From: Sphingobacterium zeae
GTDB taxonomy: Bacteria > Bacteroidota > Bacteroidia > Sphingobacteriales > Sphingobacteriaceae
DNA length: 64,000 nt
Reading direction: 5' to 3'
NCBI RefSeq assembly: GCF_030818895.1
Contig: NZ_JAUTBA010000001.1
Location: 1,860,001-1,924,000 of the forward strand
Shown: piece after piece, positions 17,255 to 25,490 of the stretch
How positions within the stretch are numbered: the stretch's first letter is position 1
How the letters are laid out: every line of letters starts with the position of its first letter
Translations under genes and position numbers: made by a program
The notes under the pieces: generated by a model
Told to the model about the DNA's origin: nothing
What the model saw: the letters and a program-made list of their open reading frames with translations, nothing else
Databases searched by the model: none

Positions 17255-18889
17255 ATGAATAGGAAAGCAACGAGCTTACTCGTGGGAATGCTTGGTGTGG
17301 GGCTGTCGCTGCAGGCGCAGATGAATCCAAAATATAAATTTGAAGAGGCACTGAAGCTTATTCAGCAGAATTATGTCGACCAGGTCAATGAAGAGCATTT
17401 GGTGGATGCAGCGATCAGAGCGATGATATCGGATTTAGATCCCCATTCACGGTACACTAGTCGTGAGGAAGCGGAGCAGATGAATGTGGCCATGAGTGGA
17501 AGTTTCGCTGGAATTGGCATCCAATTCCTAAAAGACAATGAGCAAACTTTCGTCTCTAAAGTAAATGCTGATGGGCCAGCCATGCGTGCAGGATTACGTG
17601 TGGGCGATCAGATACTCCGGATCGATGGCGAGAGCATTGTTGGGGAAAAATGGGGCAACCGCGAGATTATGGAAAAATTGCGTGGCGAAAAAGATGTGCC
17701 AGTGGTATTAACAATAATGTCTACGGGAAGCAAGGAAAGTAAGGAGATAAGTATTATTCGTGAAAATATACTGGAGAGATCTGTTCGCGAAAGTTATATG
17801 GTCGACAATCAGATTGGTTATATTTCCCTTTCAATTTTCAATCAGACTACGCGTCAGGAAATAGATGCTGCCTTAAAGAGTCTTAAAGATCAGGGTATGA
17901 AAAAATTGATCCTAGACTTGCAGAGTAATGGCGGCGGGTATGTGCAATCTGCTATTGGTGTCGCTGACGAGTTTTTGCCCAAAGAAAAAATTGTGTTTTA
18001 TTCCGTACCAAACCAAGGCGGAAAAGATTACTACTTCACTGGTGGTTATGGTCAATTTTATGATGGGGAATTGGTCGTCCTAATTGATGAGTCCACGGCT
18101 TCAGCCAGTGAAATCGTTACAGGAGCACTTCAGGACTGGGATCGTGCCGTGGTCATCGGTCGGCGCAGTTTTGGAAAAGGGTTAATGCAGAAACCCGTTC
18201 CATTATCCGATGGTTCACAAATGCAGCTTACCGGCGCACGTTACTATACCCCTTCCGGTCGGTCGATTCAGAAACCTTACACAAAAGGAAAGGAAGATTA
18301 TTTTCAGGATTTTAATCGCCGTATGGCATCCAAAGAGCTGCTGGAAGAAGGACATATTTCTTTTCCAGATTCCTTAAAGTATAGCACATTGGGAAATAAA
18401 AGAACGGTGTATGGGGGCGGCGGAATTATGCCGGACCGTTTTGTGCCTATCGATACCAATGAATATAGCACGTGGATGGCGCAGCTGATGAACAACGGTA
18501 TTGTCGCTAAAGGAGGGATTGAATTTGTGCAGCAGAATCGTACAGCGCTTCTGAGTGCATATCCGAACTTTGATGCATTTAATTCCCGCTTTAAAGTCCC
18601 TAAAGAAGTTCACCGCCAACTTGTTGCCGGAGCACATAAGCGATCCATTACTATCCCGCCGGAAAATCATCTAGACGCTCATGATGCCATTGATATTGAA
18701 TTTAAAGCACAGGTTGCTTCTTTGCTTTACACCGGTGGCGATTATATGGCACGTGTCAGAAATGAGTCTAACAAGAGCTTCAGGGAGGCCTTATTAGTCC
18801 TTCGTGATGATAAGCTTTATAAACAACTTTTACAGACAAATATCGTTGGGCAAAGCATAAAAAAAGGCGTGACGAAAGTGTCTAAATAG
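17255..18889 (+). CDS. S41-family C-terminal processing peptidase (system A)
   Basis: This 544-residue exported serine protease has a signal peptide ending SLQAQ and an N-terminal helical region containing the YVDQVNEEHLVDAAIRAMI pattern. A PDZ domain follows (about 75-160, GSFAGIGIQFL and GLRVGDQILRIDG), then the S41 catalytic core. Catalytic S283 lies in STASASE and the general base K308 in FGKGLMQ, exactly 25 residues apart as in other tail-specific proteases. These enzymes use a Ser-Lys dyad to cleave unstructured protein ends in the periplasm. The ATG at 17255 is preferred over an in-frame ATG at 17192 within the previous gene. A system-specific S41 gene next to SusCD suggests processing of the imported substrate or of signalling components. 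Confidence 0.93.
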   Translation: MNRKATSLLVGMLGVGLSLQAQMNPKYKFEEALKLIQQNYVDQVNEEHLVDAAIRAMISDLDPHSRYTSREEAEQMNVAMSGSFAGIGIQFLKDNEQTFVSKVNADGPAMRAGLRVGDQILRIDGESIVGEKWGNREIMEKLRGEKDVPVVLTIMSTGSKESKEISIIRENILERSVRESYMVDNQIGYISLSIFNQTTRQEIDAALKSLKDQGMKKLILDLQSNGGGYVQSAIGVADEFLPKEKIVFYSVPNQGGKDYYFTGGYGQFYDGELVVLIDESTASASEIVTGALQDWDRAVVIGRRSFGKGLMQKPVPLSDGSQMQLTGARYYTPSGRSIQKPYTKGKEDYFQDFNRRMASKELLEEGHISFPDSLKYSTLGNKRTVYGGGGIMPDRFVPIDTNEYSTWMAQLMNNGIVAKGGIEFVQQNRTALLSAYPNFDAFNSRFKVPKEVHRQLVAGAHKRSITIPPENHLDAHDAIDIEFKAQVASLLYTGGDYMARVRNESNKSFREALLVLRDDKLYKQLLQTNIVGQSIKKGVTKVSK

Positions 18890-18922
18890 ATTTTAAAATA
18901 GTACAATAATTATTATATCAAT

Positions 18923-20065
18923 ATGAAGAATATAAAATGGGCTTTAGCTTTAGCCTGCATATTGCCAGCTTTGGGATATGCGCAACAAAATTATACTTTA
19001 CAAGGAACTGTAGGTAAACTAAACAAACCTGCAAAAGCTTATCTTCGTCTTAACTATGACGGAAAAGAACGCATTGATTCCGTAGATATGAAAGACGGTA
19101 AATTTGAGTTTAAAGGAAGCATTCCTTCACCGATGGAAGCACATTTGCGTATCATCCACGATAATGCTCCTTTTGATCCCGCCAAACCACCTAAGCAGGA
19201 TATATTAGCATTTTTGATAGAAGGAACAACGATCAAATTCGCAGCTGCAGATTCTATCAAACATGCGAAAATAACTGGATCGCCTTTGAATGCTGAAAAT
19301 GAACGCGTTAATGCCATGCTGAAACCAATATATGATCAGTATGAGGGACTTGAAAATGAGTATAAATCCAAATCGCTCGCAGACCAACAAGATCCCAAAT
19401 ATATCAAAACCCTAGAGGATCGGGCTAATGCGATACAACAGCAGACAATAGATGCAAAATTGGATTACGTCGCCAAAAATCCCAAAAGCTACATGGCGTT
19501 GATGGCTTTCAACTCCACATTACCGCCCGAATTTGATGCCATCAAAGCCGAAAAAATATTTGGCACATTGGATCCGAGTTTACAGAGCTCTATCCTCGGA
19601 AAGGATCTCGCTAAGCGTATCGCTTTGGTTAAAAAAACAAGCGAAGGGGTAGAAGCACAAGATTTTACACAACCCGATGTGGACGGTAAACCGGTCAAGT
19701 TATCGGACTACCGTGGAAAGTATGTCCTCATTGATTTTTGGGCATCTTGGTGTGCCCCTTGCCGTCGTGAAAATCCAAATTTAGTAAAAGCCTATGCGAA
19801 ATATCAGAAACAAGGCTTTGAAATTCTAGGCGTTTCCATGGATAAAGCCGCGGATAAAGCAAAATGGTTAAAAGCTATTCAAGATGATGGGCTGACTTGG
19901 AAACAGGTGGGGGATCTCAAAGGATGGGAAAACGAAGCTGGAGCAATGTACGATGTTAAGGCTATTCCTATGAATTTCCTGGTTGATCCAAATGGAAAAA
20001 TCATTGCTAAATATTTGCGTGGTGAAGAATTAGATAAAAAACTAGCTGAAATTTTTGCTAAGTAG
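18923..20065 (+). CDS. TlpA-like thiol-disulfide oxidoreductase with DUF4369 domain (system A)
   Basis: This 380-residue protein has a signal peptide ending LGYAQ. An N-terminal DUF4369 beta domain (about 23-120) contains YLRLNYDGKERIDSVDMKDG and GKFEFKG. A helical linker follows, then a TlpA-like thioredoxin domain from about residue 240. The active site is WASWCAPC (C277, C280), with the cis-proline stretch KAIPMNFLVDP. Proteins of this build are exported thiol-disulfide reductases or isomerases common in Bacteroidota. It is the last gene of system A and is followed by a hairpin at 20120-20146. It is the counterpart of the protein at 54745-55905 in system C, which has the same domain order and length. 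Confidence 0.92.
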   Translation: MKNIKWALALACILPALGYAQQNYTLQGTVGKLNKPAKAYLRLNYDGKERIDSVDMKDGKFEFKGSIPSPMEAHLRIIHDNAPFDPAKPPKQDILAFLIEGTTIKFAAADSIKHAKITGSPLNAENERVNAMLKPIYDQYEGLENEYKSKSLADQQDPKYIKTLEDRANAIQQQTIDAKLDYVAKNPKSYMALMAFNSTLPPEFDAIKAEKIFGTLDPSLQSSILGKDLAKRIALVKKTSEGVEAQDFTQPDVDGKPVKLSDYRGKYVLIDFWASWCAPCRRENPNLVKAYAKYQKQGFEILGVSMDKAADKAKWLKAIQDDGLTWKQVGDLKGWENEAGAMYDVKAIPMNFLVDPNGKIIAKYLRGEELDKKLAEIFAK

Positions 20066-20119
20066 TTTATAGGTGCACGCTAAAATCCTATAGTTAAGAC
20101 CTAATTTTTATTTAGTTGG

Positions 20120-20146
20120 TACGGCTGTAAACTCAAGGCAGCCGTA
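20120..20146 (+). terminator. Hairpin after system A
   Basis: TACGGCTG and CAGCCGTA form a perfect 8-bp stem with an 11-base loop, 55 bases after the last gene of system A. There is no long T-run after it, so termination is probable but not certain. Confidence 0.55.
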
Positions 20147-20260
20147 TCGACTTAAAATAGCGTAATTATCTCCTTAATCGACTAATATAATCTATTCTTA
20201 AGTTTCAAAAAACAATATTCCATTTCAAGCTGTCTTATCTATGTTAAATAGATAAACAAG

Positions 20261-20572
20261 ATGAATTTTGATATTATTCAGTGTGAAGACCTGAAGCAGG
20301 CCATACATATACCAAACACAACGACAGACCATAGTGAAGAAACTTGGTTTGTTAAATTTGGAGAGGAAATAATAGGGGTAGGACTTTTTCCATTACAAAG
20401 CCAACATTGTTCCTTAGCCATTGTTGGAAATAACTATGATGATAAGAAAATACTGGGCGATATTGACGCACACGATACAACAATCATCGAGGGATTGAAT
20501 ATTGCTTATGAAGGCTATTTAAGATCCATTGTTGGCGACATCGTTATCGGTGAAAAGCGAGTAGACGATTGA
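20261..20572 (+). CDS. Hypothetical protein, 103 residues
   Basis: I do not recognise this protein. It is acidic and soluble-looking, without signal peptide or membrane segment. Its middle has a short hydrophobic-alternating stretch (EEIIGVGLFPLQSQHCSLAI) that suggests a small alpha/beta or beta-rich fold. The start ATG is clear and the frame shows no competitor. It lies alone between the end of system A and the MarR-like gene, in the same direction as the latter with a gap of 97 bases, so the two may be co-transcribed. Confidence 0.6.
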   Translation: MNFDIIQCEDLKQAIHIPNTTTDHSEETWFVKFGEEIIGVGLFPLQSQHCSLAIVGNNYDDKKILGDIDAHDTTIIEGLNIAYEGYLRSIVGDIVIGEKRVDD

Positions 20573-20669
20573 GCTTCCACGCCAATTTGCTCATGATTAC
20601 ATTAGATACACGTGCCTTTTAATTTTTTTTTCGTAATAAAATTCTTTCATTTGTAAAGAAGAGAAAGTC

Positions 20670-21323
20670 GTGATGATAAGAAAAGATCTTTTGATCGAAA
20701 TAGCTGAAGAGCTCGAAGATTACTGCACCAATGAATCAGCAAATGGCACACTTGATGATTTCCTAAAATACATGTATCTCAAAAATTCGATTGGGATGAC
20801 TCAAACACGAGAAGTCGGGGGAGAACATGCGCTTGTAGAAGATAGGGACGTTCCAGCAGAAGATTTAGGAAAACTACTTTTGATGATGAACCGTTATGCC
20901 AAACATTATATCAAACTGGCATTTGAAGGGACTCATCTACAGTCTCCAGAAGACTTTACCTTCTTAATGGTGTTATTTTCTTATGACAAACTTCTTCAAA
21001 CAGAACTGATTCGAAAAAATGCTGTCGAAAAGGCCTCGGGTACTGAAGTCATTCGAAGATTAATGCGTCTTGGTTTAATCGAAGAGGCACCCAAAGTCTC
21101 TGATAAAAGAGCTAAACCAATATGTATATCCGATGAAGGGCGAACTGAATTATTTAAGGTGCTGCCTAAAATGAAAATTGTAGGTAATATATTAATTGGA
21201 AATCTTTCCAATGAAGAACGTGATCTATTGATCATATTACTTGCAAAGCTTGATCATCATCACCATACTTTGATTGACAAGAAAGAAGTGAGCCATCTCG
21301 AACAGTATTTAATAAAAGATTAG
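20670..21323 (+). CDS. MarR-like winged-helix transcriptional regulator
   Basis: This 217-residue protein fits a MarR-type regulator. Helices at both ends would form the dimer interface (RYAKHYIKLAFEG; LSNEERDLLIILLAKLDHHH). A winged helix-turn-helix lies in the middle (about 95-165), including NAVEKASGTEVIRRLMRLGL as the recognition part and KVSDKRAKPICISDEGRTEL as the wing. Its targets are unknown; it could control itself or the hypothetical gene upstream. The start is ATG 20670; a second ATG follows directly at 20673. A terminator hairpin overlaps its stop codon. The assignment to the MarR fold is from the pattern of the C-terminal half and is fairly safe. Confidence 0.75.
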   Translation: MMIRKDLLIEIAEELEDYCTNESANGTLDDFLKYMYLKNSIGMTQTREVGGEHALVEDRDVPAEDLGKLLLMMNRYAKHYIKLAFEGTHLQSPEDFTFLMVLFSYDKLLQTELIRKNAVEKASGTEVIRRLMRLGLIEEAPKVSDKRAKPICISDEGRTELFKVLPKMKIVGNILIGNLSNEERDLLIILLAKLDHHHHTLIDKKEVSHLEQYLIKD

Positions 21324-21343
21324 GCTTGGCTTAATCTTTTTAT
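21314..21343 (+). terminator. Intrinsic terminator after the MarR-like gene
   Basis: AAAAGATTA and TAATCTTTT form a perfect 9-bp stem around a 9-base loop. The left arm contains most of the stop codon of the MarR-like gene, and the right arm ends in a T-run. Confidence 0.65.
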
Positions 21344-21934
21344 TAGATACGTATTCCCTAGTTTATTATTGTATAATCTATTGATTATTAAGTGTATATT
21401 GGTCTTTTTAGCCATGTTGTTATAATGATTTAGAGGTAGAATATGTGCCTTCAACCATTTTACTGTTAATTTACTCGTTAATTTAGTATTTTTTAATACT
21501 AAATTGGAGTTTTAATAAACTATATTTGAAGAAGAATTTTAAGAACTTCTTTATGACTAATAAAATAACGGTAATAAAATTCATTGAAGTCTTATGCCAT
21601 TTCTAAGTAGTATCAGCAGCTTTATATTATAGCGCATGATAATGTATACGAAGATTAAGATTACAAAATATTGGGTTTAGCATTATTTATTGTTTTAGTT
21701 TGTTTTTGAACTTAAAAAAGTGTTTTTTAAATTTATTTAAACAATAATGGTATATTTATGGTCTATTTAGATTGAGCCGTGATCATGCCAGCGAATGATT
21801 CGTTCACTATAGGCTGTAAATCGAGTTGAGTAATAAATGGATGTTATTGCAAATTGATTAGAGGGTGTGGGCATTGATTAAGCCGTATCTGAGGTAAATA
21901 AGTTGAGTAATGAAAGAGATTTAAATAAATAGAT
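21344..21934. other. AT-rich gene-free region with an AT-only hairpin
   Basis: No convincing coding region is present on either strand in these roughly 590 bases. Composition is strongly AT-rich. The clearest structure is a perfect inverted repeat at 21481-21504 (ATTTAGTATT, four T, AATACTAAAT). A small palindrome CGAATGATTCG lies at 21792-21802. No recognisable promoter element was found before the hydrolase gene at 21935. Confidence 0.4.
21481..21504. repeat. Perfect 10-bp inverted repeat (AT-only loop)
   Basis: ATTTAGTATT and AATACTAAAT are exact reverse complements separated by TTTT. It could be an operator, a small cruciform or a weak terminator. It is the most ordered element in the 590-base gap. 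Confidence 0.5.
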
Positions 21935-22348
21935 ATGAATATTAATAACTATTTTATCATGCTGTTTTGTATGTTGTTTGGATTTACAGCATATGGACAA
22001 AATAATAAATATCAATTGTCAAGTCACATTTTGGATATTGCTAAAGGAAGTCCCGCACCAAATGTCAAAGTTGATTTGGAAAGACTGATGCCGAATAAGG
22101 AATGGATTACTATAGCCAGTGAAGAAACGGATAGTAATGGTCGTATCGGTAATTTTTTAGTCGTTGGAAAGGGTGATAATAAAGGGATATATAAACTTAA
22201 GTTCTATACAGAAAACTATTTTATCAGTCAAAAGCTGGAAACCTTTTATCCTTTTATTGAAGTCATTTTTGAGATAAAAGACGATAAACATTACCATGTT
22301 CCAATCACTGTAAGTCCATTTGGATATTCTACATATAGAGGTAGCTAG
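21935..22348 (+). CDS. Exported 5-hydroxyisourate hydrolase (transthyretin-like)
   Basis: This 137-residue protein has the complete transthyretin-like hydrolase pattern. The N-terminal motif LSSHILDIAKGSPAPNVKVD contains the first active-site histidine, a central NGRIG holds the conserved arginine, and the C-terminus YHVPITVSPFGYSTYRGS ends in the diagnostic YRGS. The enzyme opens 5-hydroxyisourate in urate breakdown to allantoin. A signal peptide (hydrophobic YFIMLFCMLFGFTA, cleavage after YG) indicates export to the periplasm, which is known for some bacterial members. No urate oxidase or OHCU decarboxylase is in the window, so its role here is open. It lies 72 bases before crtB but is functionally unrelated. 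Confidence 0.9.
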   Translation: MNINNYFIMLFCMLFGFTAYGQNNKYQLSSHILDIAKGSPAPNVKVDLERLMPNKEWITIASEETDSNGRIGNFLVVGKGDNKGIYKLKFYTENYFISQKLETFYPFIEVIFEIKDDKHYHVPITVSPFGYSTYRGS

Positions 22349-22420
22349 GTGAAATGAAAGCGACTTTTTGATCTCAAATTATTCATTCTAGCGTGCAGTT
22401 AGATCCTAAATTATTAGACC

Positions 22421-23257
22421 ATGAAGAAACTATTTGATGAGCTCGCTTATGAAGTAAGCAAAAGAACGACCGAAAAATATAGTACCAGCTTTTCACTCGG
22501 TATCTTGGCACTAAAACCGTGCATTCGCAATAGTATTTATGCAATCTACGGCTATGTGCGGCTCGCAGATGAAATAGTAGATAGTTTTCACGGTTATGAT
22601 AAAAAGCGCCTTTTAGCACGCTTATATGCCGATACAAACTGTGCTTTAGAAGAGAAAATTTCGTTAAATCCCATATTGCAATCTTTTCAGGAAACTGTGC
22701 ACAGGTATGCGGTAGATCCTGAACTGATTCGTCAATTTCTTCATAGTATGGAAATGGATCTGACCAAGATCGATTACAATGCCGAACGCTATAGAGAATA
22801 TATCTATGGTTCGGCAGAAGTTGTGGGACTCATGTGCTTACAAGTTTTTACGGAGGGAGATAGCGCGCAGTATGAAGAGTTAAAACCTTATGCGATGAAA
22901 CTCGGATCTGCATTTCAGAAAATAAATTTTTTACGTGATCTTAAACAGGATTATCATATTCTTGGACGAACGTATTTTCCCAATTTGGATATGACAGTTT
23001 TTGATAATGCGATCAAAAGTCAGATTGAGCATGAAATTCACAGTGAATTTAAGGAAGCGCTTTTGGGAATAAAAAAACTGCCTGCATCTTCAAAGTTTGG
23101 GGTTTATTTAGCTTATAAATATTATCTATCACTTTTTGCCAAGATTCGTAGAAAATCTTCAAAAGAAATTTTAGAAAATCGGATTCGGATACCGAATTTT
23201 CAAAAAGGCTTGGTTGCAGTAAAGAGTTATTTACGGTACAAAATGGCGTATTTATAA
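22421..23257 (+). CDS. crtB: Phytoene synthase (second copy, complete)
   Basis: This 278-residue squalene/phytoene synthase family enzyme is of normal length. The first aspartate-rich motif is DEIVD at residues 50-54, inside YGYVRLADEIVDSF. The second is in INFLRDLKQDYHILGR around residue 170. It makes phytoene from two geranylgeranyl diphosphates. Its last 80 residues match the partial crtB at the left edge at 67 positions, so the genome carries two copies about 22 kb apart. This copy is followed after 59 bases by idi and then a TIGR01777 epimerase, rather than by crtZ and lycopene cyclase. Whether both copies act in the same pathway is unknown. Confidence 0.93.
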   Translation: MKKLFDELAYEVSKRTTEKYSTSFSLGILALKPCIRNSIYAIYGYVRLADEIVDSFHGYDKKRLLARLYADTNCALEEKISLNPILQSFQETVHRYAVDPELIRQFLHSMEMDLTKIDYNAERYREYIYGSAEVVGLMCLQVFTEGDSAQYEELKPYAMKLGSAFQKINFLRDLKQDYHILGRTYFPNLDMTVFDNAIKSQIEHEIHSEFKEALLGIKKLPASSKFGVYLAYKYYLSLFAKIRRKSSKEILENRIRIPNFQKGLVAVKSYLRYKMAYL

Positions 23258-23316
23258 ATTGAAGTATAAATTTCGAGGCAGAAAGTCACTTGTCTCTTCT
23301 CTAAAATTACAGAACT

Positions 23317-23844
23317 ATGGATAGAAATCATGTTATCCTTGTAGATGAAAGCGATCAACAACTCGGTCAGATGGATAAGCTGGCTGCTCATAAAGAAGGA
23401 CTATTGCACCGTGCTTTTTCAATATTTATTTTTAACAGTAGCGGACAACTCCTGCTGCAACAACGGGCGTTGGATAAATATCATGGGGGCGGCCTTTGGA
23501 CAAACACATGTTGCTCGCATCCCCAGATTGGCGAGGATGTCCTAGATAGTGCTCAAGAGAGGCTTTTTTTTGAAATGGGCATTACTTGTGAATTAAGTTT
23601 TTCTTTTTCCTTTATCTATCATGCTAAAGTGGAAAATAATTTGATTGAGCATGAGTATGATCATGTGTTCATAGGATGTATCGATACTGATCCAATACCT
23701 AATCCATCAGAGGCCGCTGATTTTAAATGGTGGTCGATTGAGCAAATTTTAATGGATATTTCTGTTCATCCCACACGTTATACATATTGGTTCAAAGCCG
23801 CGCTTCCGCAGGTAATACAGAAGGTTAAACGAGCTAGCATATGA
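23317..23844 (+). CDS. idi: Isopentenyl-diphosphate delta-isomerase, type 1
   Basis: This 175-residue Nudix-fold enzyme interconverts isopentenyl and dimethylallyl diphosphate, the building blocks of carotenoids. The hallmark TNTCCSHP carries the catalytic cysteine. The Nudix-like helix is present (QERLFFEMGI), and the EHEYDHVFIG segment holds the metal-binding and catalytic glutamates. Its length fits type 1 enzymes. Position between crtB and an epimerase gene suggests that precursor supply is co-ordinated with phytoene synthesis. Its stop overlaps the start of the next gene by 4 bases (ATGA at 23841-23844). Confidence 0.94.
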   Translation: MDRNHVILVDESDQQLGQMDKLAAHKEGLLHRAFSIFIFNSSGQLLLQQRALDKYHGGGLWTNTCCSHPQIGEDVLDSAQERLFFEMGITCELSFSFSFIYHAKVENNLIEHEYDHVFIGCIDTDPIPNPSEAADFKWWSIEQILMDISVHPTRYTYWFKAALPQVIQKVKRASI

Positions 23845-24755
23845 AAAAGATCTTGATCGCAGGAGGTACTGGTTTTGTAGGTGGTTATCTCGTTTCCCAC
23901 CTCACAGACCTTGGTTATGAGGTACACGTCTTAACACGTCAGTCTCTCGCTGAACCTGAGGAGAGCGGAGCAAAGTTTTTTAAGTGGGATTTGGAAAAGA
24001 GCTACATCGATCTTAAAGCTTTCGAGGGAGTGGATACCATTATTAATTTAACAGGTGAAAATATCAGCGCCGGGAGATGGACGTCTAAACGGCGTTTGGA
24101 GCTGATCGAAAGCCGGGTGTTGTCACTGAATTTAATTTACAAATACATCGAGCATCATGCTATTGCGATTGATAAAATCATTTCATCATCGGCAGTTGGC
24201 TATTACGGTGCACGTACAACCAATACAATATTTTCGGAAGATGCTAATAGCGGAAGTGATTTTTTGGCAGACATCTGTAAGTTATGGGAGAAGGCAGCAA
24301 GGCAGTTTGAAAGCCTAGGCGTCAAAACTGTTATATTGCGAAAGGGTATTGTCGTGGGTAAAGCGGGAGGGATGTATGCTAAGCTTTCACCGTTGGCAAG
24401 ACTTGGTATTAATGTGTCAGTGGGCGACGGAAAGCAATACCTTCCTTGGATCGATATCCGTGATTTGGGGCGTTTATACGAGTTTATACTCCATCAAGAG
24501 GATCTCCGAGGTGTTTATAATGCTGTTGCTCCTCAACATATTACTATGAATGATTTTTCTTATTCCCTCCTCAAATCATTTGATAAAACAAGCTTTTTAC
24601 CTAATGTACCTGCCTTTATGTTAAAGCTATTGTATGGCGAAATGGCGGCTATGCTACTGCAGGGGTCGCGCGTCAGTGACGAGAAAATTAGGGGTGTGGG
24701 GTTTAACTTTTATTATGACACGATAGAAGCGTCACTGCAGCGTGATGATGAATGA
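23841..24755 (+). CDS. TIGR01777-family NAD(P)-dependent epimerase (SDR39U1/YfcH-like)
   Basis: This 304-residue extended short-chain dehydrogenase has the nucleotide-binding motif GGTGFVGGYL at residues 8-17, an INLTGENISAGRW stretch and SSSAVGYYG with the catalytic-type Y-x-x-x region. The C-terminal DUF1731-like part includes GSRVSDEKIRGVGFNFYYDT. All of this fits the TIGR01777 family of unknown substrate. It overlaps idi by 4 bases and so belongs to the crtB-idi operon. Members of this family are found near isoprenoid genes in other organisms, but no reaction is established. It could act on a carotenoid or its sugar modification (speculation). Confidence 0.88.
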   Translation: MKKILIAGGTGFVGGYLVSHLTDLGYEVHVLTRQSLAEPEESGAKFFKWDLEKSYIDLKAFEGVDTIINLTGENISAGRWTSKRRLELIESRVLSLNLIYKYIEHHAIAIDKIISSSAVGYYGARTTNTIFSEDANSGSDFLADICKLWEKAARQFESLGVKTVILRKGIVVGKAGGMYAKLSPLARLGINVSVGDGKQYLPWIDIRDLGRLYEFILHQEDLRGVYNAVAPQHITMNDFSYSLLKSFDKTSFLPNVPAFMLKLLYGEMAAMLLQGSRVSDEKIRGVGFNFYYDTIEASLQRDDE

Positions 24756-24839
24756 TTCGAAGATGGTATAAGCTGACTTTAAAACTTTTTCGTTTTATTT
24801 GCTTCATATGTGGTTATTCGTTCACATGATTTTATATAT

Positions 24840-25406
24840 ATGATGCTTTACAAAAATTATGCAACCTCCGTACTGAAAGATCTAAAGACCGCCATAGATG
24901 AGCAGATCGCAGATTTTGTTGAGCTGGTCAAATTTCCAAAGAACACCTTATTATTATCACCCGGACAGCGAAATTTGTATTATTATGTGGTGGAGACCGG
25001 AATCTTAGTGAACTATTATATGAGAGACACGGAAGAAGTTGTTACAAGCTTCACCTTTCCTGGAGATATTGTAGCGGATTTTAGAACAGCCGTGTTTAAA
25101 GTCAAAAGTACCGACTATATTAAGGCACTTAGCCCCGTGACGGTTTATCGTATTTCTGTAGCTGATTTTGATATGTTGAAAAAAGACAATACTATTTTAT
25201 TAGCGTTGGAGAGAAAACTAATTATTGCCTACACACTTCTTTTAGATGAACGTTTACGATTTATTCAGCATACAACAGCTTTGGAACGATATCAATTTTT
25301 GATGGATCATTATCCACAGTTAATTTCTACCGTCAGTACCCGATATATCGCATCTTATATCGGCGTTAAAGTGGAAACCTTGAGCAGGATTCGCGGCAAA
25401 ATTTAG
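24840..25406 (+). CDS. Crp/Fnr-family transcriptional regulator
   Basis: From the ATG at 24840 the product is 188 residues. A cyclic-nucleotide-binding-like jelly-roll (about 20-120, with VVETGILVNYYMRDTEEVV and FTFPGDIVADF) is followed by a short helix-turn-helix at the C-terminus (TRYIASYIGVKVETLSRIRG). The residues that bind cAMP in true CRP are not obvious, as in most Bacteroidota Crp-like proteins, so the ligand is unknown. An in-frame GTG at 24810 would add 10 residues but has no support. A 12-bp palindrome lies 36 bases after its stop, in front of the broken GNAT gene, and may be a binding site for this or another regulator. Confidence 0.86.
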   Translation: MMLYKNYATSVLKDLKTAIDEQIADFVELVKFPKNTLLLSPGQRNLYYYVVETGILVNYYMRDTEEVVTSFTFPGDIVADFRTAVFKVKSTDYIKALSPVTVYRISVADFDMLKKDNTILLALERKLIIAYTLLLDERLRFIQHTTALERYQFLMDHYPQLISTVSTRYIASYIGVKVETLSRIRGKI

Positions 25407-25427
25407 ACGCAATTTATAGGTGCGTCT
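25405..25427 (+). terminator. Hairpin overlapping the Crp/Fnr stop codon
   Basis: AGACGCA and TGCGTCT form a perfect 7-bp stem with a 9-base loop, starting inside the TAG stop. A T-rich stretch follows about 8 bases later. Probable terminator. Confidence 0.5.
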
Positions 25428-25442
25428 GTCTACTGATTTTAT

Positions 25443-25454
25443 TGACAATTGTCA
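25443..25454. promoter_or_regulatory. Palindromic operator candidate
   Basis: TGACAATTGTCA is a perfect 12-base palindrome located 37 bases upstream of the ATG at 25491. The position and symmetry suit a dimeric repressor or a Crp/Fnr-type protein. The regulator is unknown. Confidence 0.45.
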
Positions 25455-25490
25455 TGTTTATTGGTGTTTTAATTTCAGTTTTTTGTATTT

